From assembly GCA_026391855.1 (NCBI GenBank), contig JAPLDE010000057.1, forward strand, positions 1-43,891: DNA of 43,891 nt, written 5' to 3'. Shown here one piece after another: positions 32,374 through 42,012 of this stretch (the stretch's first letter is position 1; the number at the start of each line of letters is the position of its first letter). The position numbers were made by a program, and so were the translations under genes. A model generated the notes under the pieces. It was not told the origin of the DNA. It saw nothing but the letters and a program-made list of their open reading frames with translations, and did no database searches. The DNA is from Bacteroidota bacterium (GTDB lineage Bacteria; Bacteroidota; Bacteroidia; Bacteroidales; CAIXZF01).

Positions 32374-34266
32374 ATGAATGCAATGCCTTTAATAATCATC
32401 TCCTTTGCGATTTTTGCGCTGGCTTACCGTTATTATTTTGGTTTTATTGCAGCCCGGGTGCTTACTCTTGACCGAACTCGCATCATGCCATCAGGGCGAT
32501 TATACGATGGTCAGAATTACTATCCGCTAAGCAAATGGGTGTTGTTTGGGCATCATTTTGCCGCTATAGCCGGGGCAGGACCATTAGTGGGGCCGGTGTT
32601 GGCCTGTCAGTTCGGTTACTTCCCCGGCTTTGCATGGATGGTTGTGGGAGCAGTGTTGGCCGGATCGGTTCATGACATGGTGATTCTCACCGCCTCAGTC
32701 AGGCATGACGGAAAATCATTAGCCGAGATCGCAAGGGTTGAGATCGGGAAGGTAACCAGCGGTGTAACGGCTTCCTTCGCCACTTTTCTGATCATAATCA
32801 TTGCCATGGCAGGTATGGGACTTGTTCTGGTAAATGCCCTGAGTGAATCTTCCTGGGGATTATTCACCATTGCATCCACCATTCCCATAGCCATTTTTAT
32901 GGGGATCTGGATGTTCCAGTTTCGCAAGGGACGCGTTGTTGAAGCCACGATCATAGGCGTAATCATGTTGAGTGCCGCTGTAATTTATGGCCGGTACATT
33001 CCATCCTCACCCATCGCCTCCTGGTTTTCATTTGATCATAAGACCCTGGCGGTCCTGCTGGCAGGATATGGTTTTGTTGCTTCGGTATTACCGGTTTGGC
33101 TCCTGCTCACACCGCGGGATTTCCTGAGTTCAATCATGAAATTGGGTGTTATCGCCATGCTGGCTGTAGGTATCATAATTGTGGCACCAAACCTGAAGAT
33201 GCCGGCCTTTACTTCTTTTATTCACGGAGGAGGGCCTATTATACCGGGAACCCTGTATCCCTATTTATTCATCACCATAGCCTGTGGTGCTATTTCAGGA
33301 TTTCACGCGCTGATCAGCTCAGGGACCACTCCGAAAATGATCATGAATGAATCGCATATACGGCCTATTGCCGTCGGATCGATGCTGGCCGAGGGAATGG
33401 TGAGCATCATGGCGTTGATTGCCGCAGCCAGTCTTCATCCGCTCGATTATTTTCAGATCAATGTACCGGCGGAAAAGTTCGCCCAGATTTTACCTCAATT
33501 GCATGCGATGGGATTTACCCAAACAGAATTACCCAGGCTGGCTGCCGAAGTGGGTGAAAACATTGCAGGACGCACAGGGGGCGCTGTATCACTGGCTGTT
33601 GGCATGAGTCAGATTTTCTCCTCCATCCCGGGATTGGATAATCTGATGTCATACTGGTATCATTTTGCCATCATGTTTGAGGCTTTGTTCATTCTCACCA
33701 CCATAGATGCGGGAACCCGCGTTGCGCGGTTCATTCTTCAGGAATTATTCGGTAAGTTTTATAAACCTTTTAACCGGACGGACTGGCTTCCCGGGAACCT
33801 GATCTGCAGCGGGCTGGTTGTCATATTATGGGGCTATTTTGTATACAGCGGAACTGTATCCACCATCTGGCCGATGTTTGGTTCGGCTAACCAATTACTC
33901 GCCACCATTGCGCTTGCGATAGGAACTTCCTATATCATTAACTGCGGAAAGGCAAAATATGCATGGATCACGCTGATACCTATGTCTTTTGTGGGAATTA
34001 CGACGATTATTGCCGGTTGTATGAATATCCGGGGAATCTACATCCCTCAGATCGGGACTTCGGCGAATCACCTGCAGGGAATCATTAATCTAAGCCTTAC
34101 ACTGTTGATCATGGCTTGTGTTGTGATAATTATCCGGGATGCGATCCCTGCCTGGGTGAGCGCGATACGGAAAGCCCGTAATGAGCCAGATCTGAATATA
34201 TCTGGCAGTTTGCCCGGTTCCGGTGAAGGCAGTGACCTGAATACTGAAGGAAATAAAAATAAATAA
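32374..34266 (+). CDS. cstA: CstA-family carbon starvation transporter
   Basis: Inner-membrane transporter of the CstA/BtsT family, which imports pyruvate or peptides under nutrient limitation. The 630-aa protein has many hydrophobic helices and hallmark segments: [69 protein letters not shown] and [12 protein letters not shown]. It is a little shorter than the E. coli protein of about 700 aa. The final about 30 residues are hydrophilic. An ATG at 32383 is also possible. It is followed after 3 bp by the GPP34 gene, so the pair is certainly one transcript. No carbon-control site was identified. Confidence 0.95.
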   Translation: MNAMPLIIISFAIFALAYRYYFGFIAARVLTLDRTRIMPSGRLYDGQNYYPLSKWVLFGHHFAAIAGAGPLVGPVLACQFGYFPGFAWMVVGAVLAGSVHDMVILTASVRHDGKSLAEIARVEIGKVTSGVTASFATFLIIIIAMAGMGLVLVNALSESSWGLFTIASTIPIAIFMGIWMFQFRKGRVVEATIIGVIMLSAAVIYGRYIPSSPIASWFSFDHKTLAVLLAGYGFVASVLPVWLLLTPRDFLSSIMKLGVIAMLAVGIIIVAPNLKMPAFTSFIHGGGPIIPGTLYPYLFITIACGAISGFHALISSGTTPKMIMNESHIRPIAVGSMLAEGMVSIMALIAAASLHPLDYFQINVPAEKFAQILPQLHAMGFTQTELPRLAAEVGENIAGRTGGAVSLAVGMSQIFSSIPGLDNLMSYWYHFAIMFEALFILTTIDAGTRVARFILQELFGKFYKPFNRTDWLPGNLICSGLVVILWGYFVYSGTVSTIWPMFGSANQLLATIALAIGTSYIINCGKAKYAWITLIPMSFVGITTIIAGCMNIRGIYIPQIGTSANHLQGIINLSLTLLIMACVVIIIRDAIPAWVSAIRKARNEPDLNISGSLPGSGEGSDLNTEGNKNK

Positions 34267-34269
34267 ATT

Positions 34270-35163
34270 ATGGACCATCTACTGACAGTTCCAGAAGAGC
34301 TTTTCCTGCTCACGGTGAATGATCAAACAGGACGTAAGGCATTCCTGAAATCAAAAAAGTTCGACCTCCTGTTATCGGCTGCCATTTTAATGGATCTTGC
34401 CCTGCACAACCGAATTGATACTGACCTCGAATTTGTCATTCCCAATCAGCCTGCACCGACAGGCCATCGCATACTTGATCTTGCCCTGGAGCAGATACAA
34501 CAATCACAGGAACATCAAAAAACCAACTGGTGGTTGCTCAAACTGGCGGAAAAGGGTGCCCGTTTACGTGAGATCCTCGTTTCGGAACTATTGGCAAAGG
34601 GGTTACTCAGAATGGAACGCGAACATGTTTTTCTAGGGTTTTCATCTAATAAATATCCAACCCTGATCAATGACCAGGAAGTCATTGAAGTTAAGAGCAG
34701 GGTAAAAGCCCTGATATTCAGTAAAGATTTGCCTGATTTTCGCGATGTTGTCATCATCAGTATCGCCTGGTACGGCGGATTACTGGATTTGATACTCACG
34801 GAAGATGAGATCGGAAAGTACCACGACCGCATTGAACAGCTGGCCCGTATGGATTTAATCGGGCAGGCCGTATCCAAATCATTACGAGAGGCAACCCAGT
34901 CGATCGTACTGTTGATGCGGGCTAAAGAGATCTTCGGGACCAGGTCACCGGAAGAAAAACTGGAAGAGCTGGTTGAGGAACTGAAAGCTTTGATGCACAT
35001 TGACCAGGATAAGGATATGCCGGAATGGCTAAGAAAAGGAGGTGATCAATATCAGAAAACCCTTGATTACATCCGTAAAACAGGGACTAATGAGATTATT
35101 TTTAATTCAAAAACAGGGAAGTATGGGTTAAAGGCCGGTGCCAGCAAAGGACAATATTTCTGA
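34270..35163 (+). CDS. GPP34 (GOLPH3/Vps74-like) family protein
   Basis: A 297-aa cytosolic protein of the GPP34 family. The start LTVPEELFLLTVNDQTGR and the following LLSAAILMDLALHNRIDTD are the characteristic N-terminal helices, and later WWLLKLAEKGARLREILVSE and LVEELKALM agree. In eukaryotes GOLPH3 binds phosphatidylinositol 4-phosphate on Golgi membranes and retains glycosyltransferases; bacterial members have no settled role that I know of. Here it starts 3 bp after the cstA stop codon, so it is translationally coupled to a membrane transporter, and a membrane-associated adaptor role can be guessed. No membrane segment or signal peptide is seen. Confidence 0.85.
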   Translation: MDHLLTVPEELFLLTVNDQTGRKAFLKSKKFDLLLSAAILMDLALHNRIDTDLEFVIPNQPAPTGHRILDLALEQIQQSQEHQKTNWWLLKLAEKGARLREILVSELLAKGLLRMEREHVFLGFSSNKYPTLINDQEVIEVKSRVKALIFSKDLPDFRDVVIISIAWYGGLLDLILTEDEIGKYHDRIEQLARMDLIGQAVSKSLREATQSIVLLMRAKEIFGTRSPEEKLEELVEELKALMHIDQDKDMPEWLRKGGDQYQKTLDYIRKTGTNEIIFNSKTGKYGLKAGASKGQYF

Positions 35164-35257
35164 TCAGTGTGACGGCCTTGCGATCGTTACCGGGAGTCGG
35201 GTTGAAAGGTGGCAGAATAAAAAGGATTTTGATCACCTGAAGTGTAACTTTTCTTTC

Positions 35258-35265
35258 TATTTTTG
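35258..35265 (+). promoter_or_regulatory. Candidate -7 element of the PfkB-family kinase gene
   Basis: TATTTTTG fits TAnnTTTG, 82 nt before the start at 35348. The nearest TTTG (35228-35231) is 26 bp upstream, longer than the preferred 19-21, so this is weak. Confidence 0.4.
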
Positions 35266-35347
35266 CGCTGGGTTTCTGACAATAATGCGGGCTGACAGAA
35301 GTCGCGGATGCGGCTTTTTTTTATTTAAGAACTACAATATCAAAAAA

Positions 35348-36325
35348 ATGAAATCTGTTCTGGGAATCGGGAATGCATTGGTAGACATCCTGTCTGCATT
35401 GAAAGATGACAGTCTGCTAAAAACCCTATTGCTTCCGAAAGGAAGCATGACACTGGTGGATAAGGGATATAGCGACAGGGTATTAAAAGCCACCGAAGGA
35501 TTATCGAACGACCTGGCTTCCGGGGGTTCGGCGGCCAACACCATTCACGGGTTAGCCCGTTTAGCTGTTCCTACAGCCTTTATCGGCAAGGTTGGAGAGG
35601 ACAAATACGGAGAGTTTTTTCACCTTCACATGGAGGAACAGGGCATACGTCCCCTGCTGTTGAAGAGCATGACCGAAACAGGGAGAGCCATTGCCCTAAT
35701 AACTCCGGATTCGGAGAGGACCTTTGCTACTTTTTTGGGTGCAGCCGTGGAGTTATCGGCTGAAGACCTTGACCCCGCAGTATTCAAGGAGCATCATATT
35801 TTTCATATTGAAGGGTATCTTGTTCAGAATCACAATCTTATGTTACGCGCGTTATCGCTGGCCAAGGAGAATGGGCTATTTATTTCTTTGGATATGGCCA
35901 GTTATAATGTCGTTGAAAGTAACCTGGATTTTCTGAAGATGATCATCAGTGAATATGTAGACATTGTGTTTGCCAATGAGGACGAAGCGAGGGCCTTTAC
36001 AGGGGAGGAACCTGAACCAGCGCTGGATATACTTGCATCAATCTGTGGAATAGCGGTAGTAAAGACAGGTCCAAACGGATCGCTGATTCGTCAGGGTGAA
36101 GAGATCATCCGTGTGAACGCCATACCGGCAAATGTAGTTGACACAACAGGGGCAGGCGATCTGTATGCTTCGGGATTCCTGTATGGGCTGGTGAAAAGTT
36201 TTTCTTTGGCCGACTGTGGAGAAGCCGGATCATTGCTGGCCGGCAAGGTGATAGAGGTGGTAGGGGCAAGAATAGATGAACCCAGTTGGGAAGATATTTA
36301 CCGACAGATCAAAATGATAGGATGA
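35348..36325 (+). CDS. PfkB-family carbohydrate/nucleoside kinase, adenosine-kinase-like
   Basis: A 325-aa ribokinase-superfamily kinase. From ATG at 35348 it reads MKSVLGIGNALVDILSAL, the adenosine kinase-like opening; the frame extends to 35138 over sequence overlapping the GPP34 gene, so the inner start is right. Substrate-side motif SGGSAANTIHGLARL (about 58-72) and the PfkB signature DTTGAGD (265-271, catalytic base Asp271) are clear. It phosphorylates a sugar or nucleoside with ATP; in Bacteroidetes this group is often annotated as adenosine kinase, but the exact substrate cannot be read from sequence alone. It is 184 bp after GPP34 with a possible own promoter, and 85 bp before the EF-G-like gene, which has its own promoter. 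Confidence 0.9.
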   Translation: MKSVLGIGNALVDILSALKDDSLLKTLLLPKGSMTLVDKGYSDRVLKATEGLSNDLASGGSAANTIHGLARLAVPTAFIGKVGEDKYGEFFHLHMEEQGIRPLLLKSMTETGRAIALITPDSERTFATFLGAAVELSAEDLDPAVFKEHHIFHIEGYLVQNHNLMLRALSLAKENGLFISLDMASYNVVESNLDFLKMIISEYVDIVFANEDEARAFTGEEPEPALDILASICGIAVVKTGPNGSLIRQGEEIIRVNAIPANVVDTTGAGDLYASGFLYGLVKSFSLADCGEAGSLLAGKVIEVVGARIDEPSWEDIYRQIKMIG

Positions 36326-36328
36326 TAT

Positions 36329-36359
36329 ATTGCACATTCCATCCTTTTTTCTAATTTTG
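36329..36359 (+). promoter_or_regulatory. Promoter of the EF-G-like gene
   Basis: ATTG at 36329-36332 and TAATTTTG at 36352-36359 are 19 bp apart, close to the Bacteroidetes consensus. The leader to the ATG at 36411 would be about 45 nt. Confidence 0.7.
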
Positions 36360-36410
36360 CAAACCTTTTTGAAGATAATAATTTAGAGGATATACCGAAA
36401 TTAAAGACAA

Positions 36411-38546
36411 ATGAAAGTTTATCAAACGAAAGACATCAGGAATGTAGCACTGGTGGGAGGGGCCAAGTCGGGAAAAACGACCCTGGCCGAATCGATGTTG
36501 TTTGAGGCAGGCCTGATCAACCGCAGGGGCTCAGTCGACGACAAGAACACTGTTTCAGACTATCGTGACATAGAGCTGGAAAGGCAGAATTCTGTTTTCT
36601 CCACGGTCATGTATGCTGAATATCAGGGCAAGAAGATCAACATCATTGATTGCCCGGGGTTCGACGATTTCTTTGGGGAAGTAGTGGCAGCACTGGCTGT
36701 ATGCGATACAGCCATGATGCTGATGAATGCCCAGAACGGAGTTGAAGTCGGAACCGAGGTAACCTGGCGCTATGCTGCCAGGAATAATGTTCCCATAGTG
36801 TTTTTGATGAATCACCTGGAGCATGAAAATTCAAATTTTGAGGAAACTGTGCGTCAGCTTCGCCATTCCTTCACTAATTCCATTACACCAGTACAATATC
36901 CTGTAAATCAGGGACTTGGTTTTAATGCAGTGATTGATCTGCTGAAGATGAAAATGCTGAAATTTTCAGAGGGAACAGGGAAATATGAGGTATTTGACAT
37001 TCCTGCATCTGAGCAGGCCAAGGCAGAGGAGATGCATGGGCAGTTGATAGAGAGTGCAGCAGAGAGTGATGAGACACTGATGGAAGTTTTCTTTGAACAT
37101 GGCACGCTGACTGAGGAAGAATTGCAGAAAGGTCTTAAGCTGGGTATTATCCGCAGAAGTTTTTTCCCGGTATTCTGTATCGGATCAAAACACAATTTCG
37201 GAGTTAGCCGGATGATGGAATTTATCACAACCTCCCTGCCTGATCCCAGTGAGATGCCTCATCACCAGACCACGACCGGAAGGGATTTAAAATATAGTCA
37301 GACTGACCCTACTACAGCCTTTGTATTTAAGACCTCTATCGAGCCCCATTTGGGACAGATCTCCTTTCTGAAGCTGTATTCCGGTGAGATAACCGAAGCC
37401 ATGGATATGGTGAACGGCAATACCGGATCGAAGGAAAGGCTGACCCAGTTATTTGCCGTGGCAGGAAAAAACAGGGAAAAAGTGGAAAAGATCTTACCCG
37501 GAGATATCGGTGCTGCCATTAAGCTCAAGGATACATACACCAATCAAACCCTGAACTCTCCGAAAAACGGTGATGACCAGATGGCAAAGATGGTATATCC
37601 TGACCCCAAGTACCGTGTTGCCGTGAAGGCCAAGAATTCGGCCGATGATGAAAAGATAGGAGGCATTTTGTATGAACTTCACTCAGTTGACCCGACCCTT
37701 ATCGTAGAATACTCCAAGGAGCTGAAACAATTGATATTACAAGGACAGGGTGAGCTTCACCTGAATATTGCCAAGTGGCAGATAGAGAAGGTTAACAAAA
37801 TTGATGTTGATTTCCTTGCTCCCAAGATTCCTTACCGTGAGACCATTACCAAGTCGGCAAAGGCTACCTACCGTCACAAGAAACAATCGGGTGGAGCCGG
37901 GCAGTTTGGAGAAGTGCACATGCTTATTCATCCTTACATTGAGGGCACACCATTCCAGAACGAATTTCCGGTACGCGGCACACAGGAGGAGTTACTGCCC
38001 TGGGGCGGCAAACTGGTGTTTAACAGCTGTATCGTAGGAGGTGTCATTGATGCCCGTTTTATGCCGGCCATCCTGAAAGGTATTATGGAGAAAATTGAAG
38101 AAGGCCCACTGACCGGTTCTTATGCCAGGGATATTGTTGTTAATGTTTATGACGGCAAGATGCACCCGGTTGATTCCAATGAAATCTCCTTTAAACTGGC
38201 AGGTCGTAATGCTTTCAGGGAGGCCTTTAAAAATGCCGGTCCCAAGATTCTTGAACCGATTTATGATGTTGAAGTTTTTCTTCCGGAAGAGAAGATGGGT
38301 GATGTAATGACCGATCTCCAGGGAAGGCGTGCCATTATCATGGGGATGGAAAGTGAAGGGACCTTCCAGAAGATCCGTGCCAAGGTTCCCCTGGCTGAGA
38401 TGTCACGGTATTCGACGGCTCTTAGTTCAATTACCAGTGGCCGTGCTACCTATACCATGAAATTTGGTGAGTATACCCAGGTTCCGCCTGATGTTCAGAC
38501 CCAGTTGCTCAAAGCATACGAGGAACAGGAAAAAGACGAGGAATAA
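36411..38546 (+). CDS. EF-G2-type elongation factor G paralog with degenerate GTPase motifs
   Basis: A 711-aa five-domain EF-G-like factor. Domain IV/V features are intact (HKKQSGGAGQFGEVHMLIHP, GRNAFREAFKNAGP, LQGRRAIIMGMESEG), so it should enter the ribosomal A site. The G domain is unusual. G1 GGAKSGKTT (16-24) is present, but switch I RGITI is replaced by RQNSVFSTV, and G3 reads DCPGF (80-84) instead of DTPGH, removing the catalytic histidine. G4 reads NHLE (134-137) instead of NKxD. This pattern fits EF-G2 of Bacteroides, reported to support translocation without GTP hydrolysis and to aid survival when carbon is scarce. Canonical fusA is not in this window. It has its own promoter and terminator. 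Confidence 0.93.
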   Translation: MKVYQTKDIRNVALVGGAKSGKTTLAESMLFEAGLINRRGSVDDKNTVSDYRDIELERQNSVFSTVMYAEYQGKKINIIDCPGFDDFFGEVVAALAVCDTAMMLMNAQNGVEVGTEVTWRYAARNNVPIVFLMNHLEHENSNFEETVRQLRHSFTNSITPVQYPVNQGLGFNAVIDLLKMKMLKFSEGTGKYEVFDIPASEQAKAEEMHGQLIESAAESDETLMEVFFEHGTLTEEELQKGLKLGIIRRSFFPVFCIGSKHNFGVSRMMEFITTSLPDPSEMPHHQTTTGRDLKYSQTDPTTAFVFKTSIEPHLGQISFLKLYSGEITEAMDMVNGNTGSKERLTQLFAVAGKNREKVEKILPGDIGAAIKLKDTYTNQTLNSPKNGDDQMAKMVYPDPKYRVAVKAKNSADDEKIGGILYELHSVDPTLIVEYSKELKQLILQGQGELHLNIAKWQIEKVNKIDVDFLAPKIPYRETITKSAKATYRHKKQSGGAGQFGEVHMLIHPYIEGTPFQNEFPVRGTQEELLPWGGKLVFNSCIVGGVIDARFMPAILKGIMEKIEEGPLTGSYARDIVVNVYDGKMHPVDSNEISFKLAGRNAFREAFKNAGPKILEPIYDVEVFLPEEKMGDVMTDLQGRRAIIMGMESEGTFQKIRAKVPLAEMSRYSTALSSITSGRATYTMKFGEYTQVPPDVQTQLLKAYEEQEKDEE

Positions 38547-38560
38547 TTATTCCGGAACGA

Positions 38561-38597
38561 AAAAGAGGCTATCAGTTGATGATGGCCTCTTTTTTAG
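38561..38597 (+). terminator. Rho-independent terminator of the EF-G-like gene
   Basis: A 14-bp stem (38561-38574 with 38580-38593, one G-T pair) closes a 5-nt loop and continues into T residues. It lies 14 bp after the stop codon. Confidence 0.9.
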
Positions 38598-38727
38598 ATT
38601 TTTTTTCTTGAACAGAGGGATAATTAATGTGGTATTAATTTTTCAATCCTTTTACTATTTTATTGGGATATACGAGCGTTCTTCTTGAAGATGGACAGCA
38701 ATATGAGCCGGATCAGAGGGAAGCCTG

Positions 38728-41700
38728 TTACCTGATTAGGATGACGAAACCTTTATATTCGTTTATGCTTTCGTCTTCAGCCTGCAGTTTTATAAAATAG
38801 ATGTATTGACCGTCCTGGCAAATCTTTCCCGAGTTATCCTTTCGGCCATTCCATGGTTTATCCGGATCATTGGTCTGGTAGATCATCTCACCCCAGCGGT
38901 TAAAGACCATCATTGTATACTGTTTATATTTCCCCCATCCTTCACCTTTTGGGCCAAAAAAGTCATTGTACCCGTCATCATTGGGAGAGAAAGCATTAGG
39001 GATATAAAAGGTGAAGAAGCCTTTAACGTGTACTTGTGCGCTGGCTGTATCATAGCATCCCGGGCCGGTGGTTGTGACCAGGGTTACATCATAGTATCCT
39101 GTATCGGCATAGGGATGGACAGGTTCAGGATCACCGGAAACAACCCCATCCCCAAAATCCCATGAATACTTATCGGCATAAACAGATTCATTGATAAAAG
39201 TCACTGTGGGTTCGAAGATTGAAACGGTTTTGGGTTTTGGATAGAAAGAAGCGGTAGGGGTTTTATAAACGCGGACGACAGCCGGGAAGGTATCGGTTGC
39301 TTCACAACCACCCATTGATACTGCTTTCAGGATAACAGTAAAGAGACCAGGCAGGGTATAGGTATGAAGCGGATTTTCGTCATTGGATGTTTTTCCGTCG
39401 CCGAAGTACCAGGTATATTGCAGGGCAGGAGGGTTAGTCTGGTTAGTAAAAGTTACCATTACCGGGTCACAGCCATTGAATGGGGCACTGGTCATGTTGG
39501 GTGAGGGAATGGGGTAAACGATCAGTGTCATTGAATCGGACCGGGTACAGCCGAATTCATTCCAAACCTGAACGCGATAAGTGCCTGAGGTTGAAGTAAC
39601 CAGCAAGGGGAAATTATCTCCTGTGGACCAAAGGTAGGAGGTAAAATTCCCGGGATTCAGGAGGATGGAATCGATGGCACAGATGCTGGTGTCATTCCCC
39701 AGGTCGGGCATAGGGAGGGGGTTTACGGTAACCGTCACTTCGTCGGTGGAGGAACATCCGTTGGAGGTTACACTAAGAGAATACGTTGCAGTACTGGATG
39801 GTTGCAGATGCAGATCAGGGGTGAGTGCCCCTGTATTCCACAGGTATTGCAATCCTCCCGAGCCATGGACGGTCAGGTTGGTCCCGATGCAGATGGCGGT
39901 GTCGGGACCTGCATTCGCAACAGGGATTGGATTAACATTTACGACCAGAGTATCGTAACCACTGCAACCGTTTGAGGTGACGACAACCGTGTAAGTAGTT
40001 GTATCTGTTGGGTTTACAGTTTGTGAAGAGGTGTTTGACCCATTGCTCCAGAGATAAGAGCCTCCTCCCTGAGCGGAGAAGGTGGCAGATTCTCCGGTAC
40101 AGATAGTTGTATCCGGGGGAAGGTTAGGTATTGGTCCGGGAAAAACGGTGAGTACCATGGAGGTATCATAAGAACAACCGAAATGGTCGTAAAGGGTCAG
40201 GTGATAGATTTGGTTTCCGCCTATGGGGGGACTGATAGAAACCGTGGAATCAGTCCGGTCAATAATGTAAGGACCAGTCCAAACTGTTGAATCGACTTTA
40301 CAGACATATCCCCAGTTAGATGGCAGAAGGTCGGGGTCAAGGTTAAGCTGCCACCAGAAAACCCATCCGTTATCGATTCCCCAGTAGTCGCATACCTGGA
40401 TGTTCCAGGTTCCATTAAGTGGGCAACCTACCATATTAGCGAAGGAATTATCGGGCTGATAGCTTCCGCTATCCATCTGGCTGCCATTGACATAGGTTTC
40501 CATGATATTAAAATCAGGATTATCCATGGTCCAGCAATAGGTCCAGCCGGTTCCTGAAGGATTACAGCAGGGGTTAGTGATGCATGCCGGGGAAGAACAG
40601 ACAGGCATGGGTGTGCAGAAGTTGGTGGATATGCAGTCCATCGACTGGTCGTTGGTTCCTCCGGCAGGTGTTCCAAGGAAAGCCCCTCCATTTTGGTGAT
40701 AGGTCTTAACGACACAGGATTGCCCGTTGGGACAGATCAGCGTGAATTCCAGGTCACCAACGAAGGAGTGCTCCATATTAATACATACCGAATTGATATC
40801 TGACGGACTGACAATGGTTTGGCCAGGGCTAAAGACATTAAAGGTAACATACGTATTGTAGCACTGGCCACCAAGGGCGCCTCCATCGGGGATAAAAGTT
40901 GAACTGTCATATCGTAAACTGGAAGACTGGGCATGGAAGATCGGGTCGAGGTTAACGGTGGCATCTCCTTCATACCCGACTTTCAGGGTGATCGTGTCAT
41001 ATTGGCAAATAGCCGGCGGGGTCTGCACCCATTTGATAGGATCATCGGCCAGGCAAACCCTCAGGCCCAGGGCATTCATTGAGGTACAGCCCAGCTGATC
41101 AATAATGGTAAGCTGAACATCGTAACCCCTGATGCTGTCGTAGTGGTGATGAACAAAGCGGCCGGAATCAATTGTTCCATCACCGAAGCTCCAGATAAAT
41201 CTTGAGGTGGTATCGTCCTGAAGGTAAAGGATGTTGTTCTGAGGGAAGACGCCGACGCCTACAAAGGAAAGTGTATCCTGTGCGCACGCAACGATATAGC
41301 CGGAATCGTTTACGTGGGGATTAGTAAGGGAGGCGTCGATGCCTACATATACCTGCTGGCACAAAGGGATGCAGGATATTTCCGCAGACCAGCCTGCGCC
41401 GGTGTTTGCTCCATCTGAAGTGAAAGCCACAGTAAGGCAGCCGGACCAGTTCATAATGGTGGTTTGTATGGGATGCAGAAAGAGACCGTTATTGTTATTG
41501 TACTTTCCGATCAGCGGGTCGGTATCACTCAGGCCGTCGTATATGTACATAGTATCTGAAGGGCTAACGTCGAATTGCCAGAAATAAAGCTTTATAGCTG
41601 GATTTCCTGCTCCGGAGAAGTCAGAGCAGATGGTGGTGGAGTAAGTTTCGTTGTTGCCATATCCGCCGGCAGAACCTCCTGCATCTACGAACCTTCCTGC

Positions 41701-41811
41701 ACAGGCTGCAAGGGTTGTGCCATTTATTGAATCAATCTTATAATCCTGTGAAAAGGATAAGAAGGGGAACAGCAAACCCGCGAATAAAAGGGTGTAAAAA
41801 AATCTCATCAT
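38728..41811 (-). CDS. Large secreted multi-domain protein with T9SS type B sorting domain
   Basis: A 1027-aa surface protein from ATG at 41811 (MMRFFYTLLFAGLLFPFLSF signal peptide; the frame extends to 41859). Domains in order: a CUB-like domain (about 20-145, GGSAGGYGNNETYSTTICSD); a PKD domain (FIWSFGDGTIDSG); a proprotein-convertase P-domain-like region (SVCINMEHSFVGDLEFTLIC ... CPLNGTWNIQVCDYWGIDNG). Then come three or more Cys-containing Ig-like repeats (LPPDTTICTGESATFSAQGG, AGPDTAICIGTNLTV, LGNDTSICAIDS) and two further PKD domains. The C-terminal gliding-motility/CHU_C type B domain (IPNAFSPNDDGYNDFF, FNRWGEMIYQT, GQYIYFIKL) ends it. Probably exported by T9SS and used as an adhesin; no enzyme active site is seen. 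Confidence 0.92.
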   Translation of the reverse strand: MMRFFYTLLFAGLLFPFLSFSQDYKIDSINGTTLAACAGRFVDAGGSAGGYGNNETYSTTICSDFSGAGNPAIKLYFWQFDVSPSDTMYIYDGLSDTDPLIGKYNNNNGLFLHPIQTTIMNWSGCLTVAFTSDGANTGAGWSAEISCIPLCQQVYVGIDASLTNPHVNDSGYIVACAQDTLSFVGVGVFPQNNILYLQDDTTSRFIWSFGDGTIDSGRFVHHHYDSIRGYDVQLTIIDQLGCTSMNALGLRVCLADDPIKWVQTPPAICQYDTITLKVGYEGDATVNLDPIFHAQSSSLRYDSSTFIPDGGALGGQCYNTYVTFNVFSPGQTIVSPSDINSVCINMEHSFVGDLEFTLICPNGQSCVVKTYHQNGGAFLGTPAGGTNDQSMDCISTNFCTPMPVCSSPACITNPCCNPSGTGWTYCWTMDNPDFNIMETYVNGSQMDSGSYQPDNSFANMVGCPLNGTWNIQVCDYWGIDNGWVFWWQLNLDPDLLPSNWGYVCKVDSTVWTGPYIIDRTDSTVSISPPIGGNQIYHLTLYDHFGCSYDTSMVLTVFPGPIPNLPPDTTICTGESATFSAQGGGSYLWSNGSNTSSQTVNPTDTTTYTVVVTSNGCSGYDTLVVNVNPIPVANAGPDTAICIGTNLTVHGSGGLQYLWNTGALTPDLHLQPSSTATYSLSVTSNGCSSTDEVTVTVNPLPMPDLGNDTSICAIDSILLNPGNFTSYLWSTGDNFPLLVTSTSGTYRVQVWNEFGCTRSDSMTLIVYPIPSPNMTSAPFNGCDPVMVTFTNQTNPPALQYTWYFGDGKTSNDENPLHTYTLPGLFTVILKAVSMGGCEATDTFPAVVRVYKTPTASFYPKPKTVSIFEPTVTFINESVYADKYSWDFGDGVVSGDPEPVHPYADTGYYDVTLVTTTGPGCYDTASAQVHVKGFFTFYIPNAFSPNDDGYNDFFGPKGEGWGKYKQYTMMVFNRWGEMIYQTNDPDKPWNGRKDNSGKICQDGQYIYFIKLQAEDESINEYKGFVILIR

Positions 41812-41827
41812 AACGGCCCTGATATAG

Positions 41828-41835
41828 CAAAGATA
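41828..41835 (-). promoter_or_regulatory. Candidate -7 element of the T9SS type B gene
   Basis: TATCTTTG on the minus strand, 16 nt before the ATG at 41811. The same octamer precedes the upxY-like, YkuD_2 and DUF1573 genes. No -33 box is clear. Confidence 0.5.
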
Positions 41836-41836
41836 T

Positions 41837-41867
41837 AAAAAATAAAAAACCCATCTCACCCGATGGG
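41837..41867 (-). terminator. Hairpin with T-tract upstream of the T9SS type B gene
   Basis: CCCATC at 41850-41855 pairs with GATGGG at 41862-41867 around a 6-nt loop. On the minus strand it runs into TTTTTTATTTTTT. It could be a second terminator behind the DUF1573 gene, directly in front of the T9SS gene promoter. Confidence 0.55.
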
Positions 41868-41937
41868 AAAGACGTCCTCTTAAAGACTCTTTATAAAAAA
41901 AATAGTTGTCTGATTAACGGGTTTAACAAAACAAACA

Positions 41938-41965
41938 AAAAGGCCCCCTTTTCGGGAGGCCTTTT
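41938..41965 (-). terminator. Rho-independent terminator of the DUF1573 gene
   Basis: AAAAGGCC at 41938-41945 pairs with GGCCTTTT at 41958-41965, with further G-C pairs inside after one mismatch. On the minus strand it continues TTTTGTTTG. It lies about 48 bp after the stop codon. Confidence 0.8.
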
Positions 41966-42012
41966 GAACTTAAACCAATCAAATTATATAAGGGGGGATC
42001 TTTGGTCGCGGA

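Noticed and set aside
35138..35347. N-terminal extension of the PfkB kinase to 35138
   Set aside because: It overlaps the GPP34 gene and contains promoter-like DNA; MKSVLGIGNALVD at 35348 is the typical family start.
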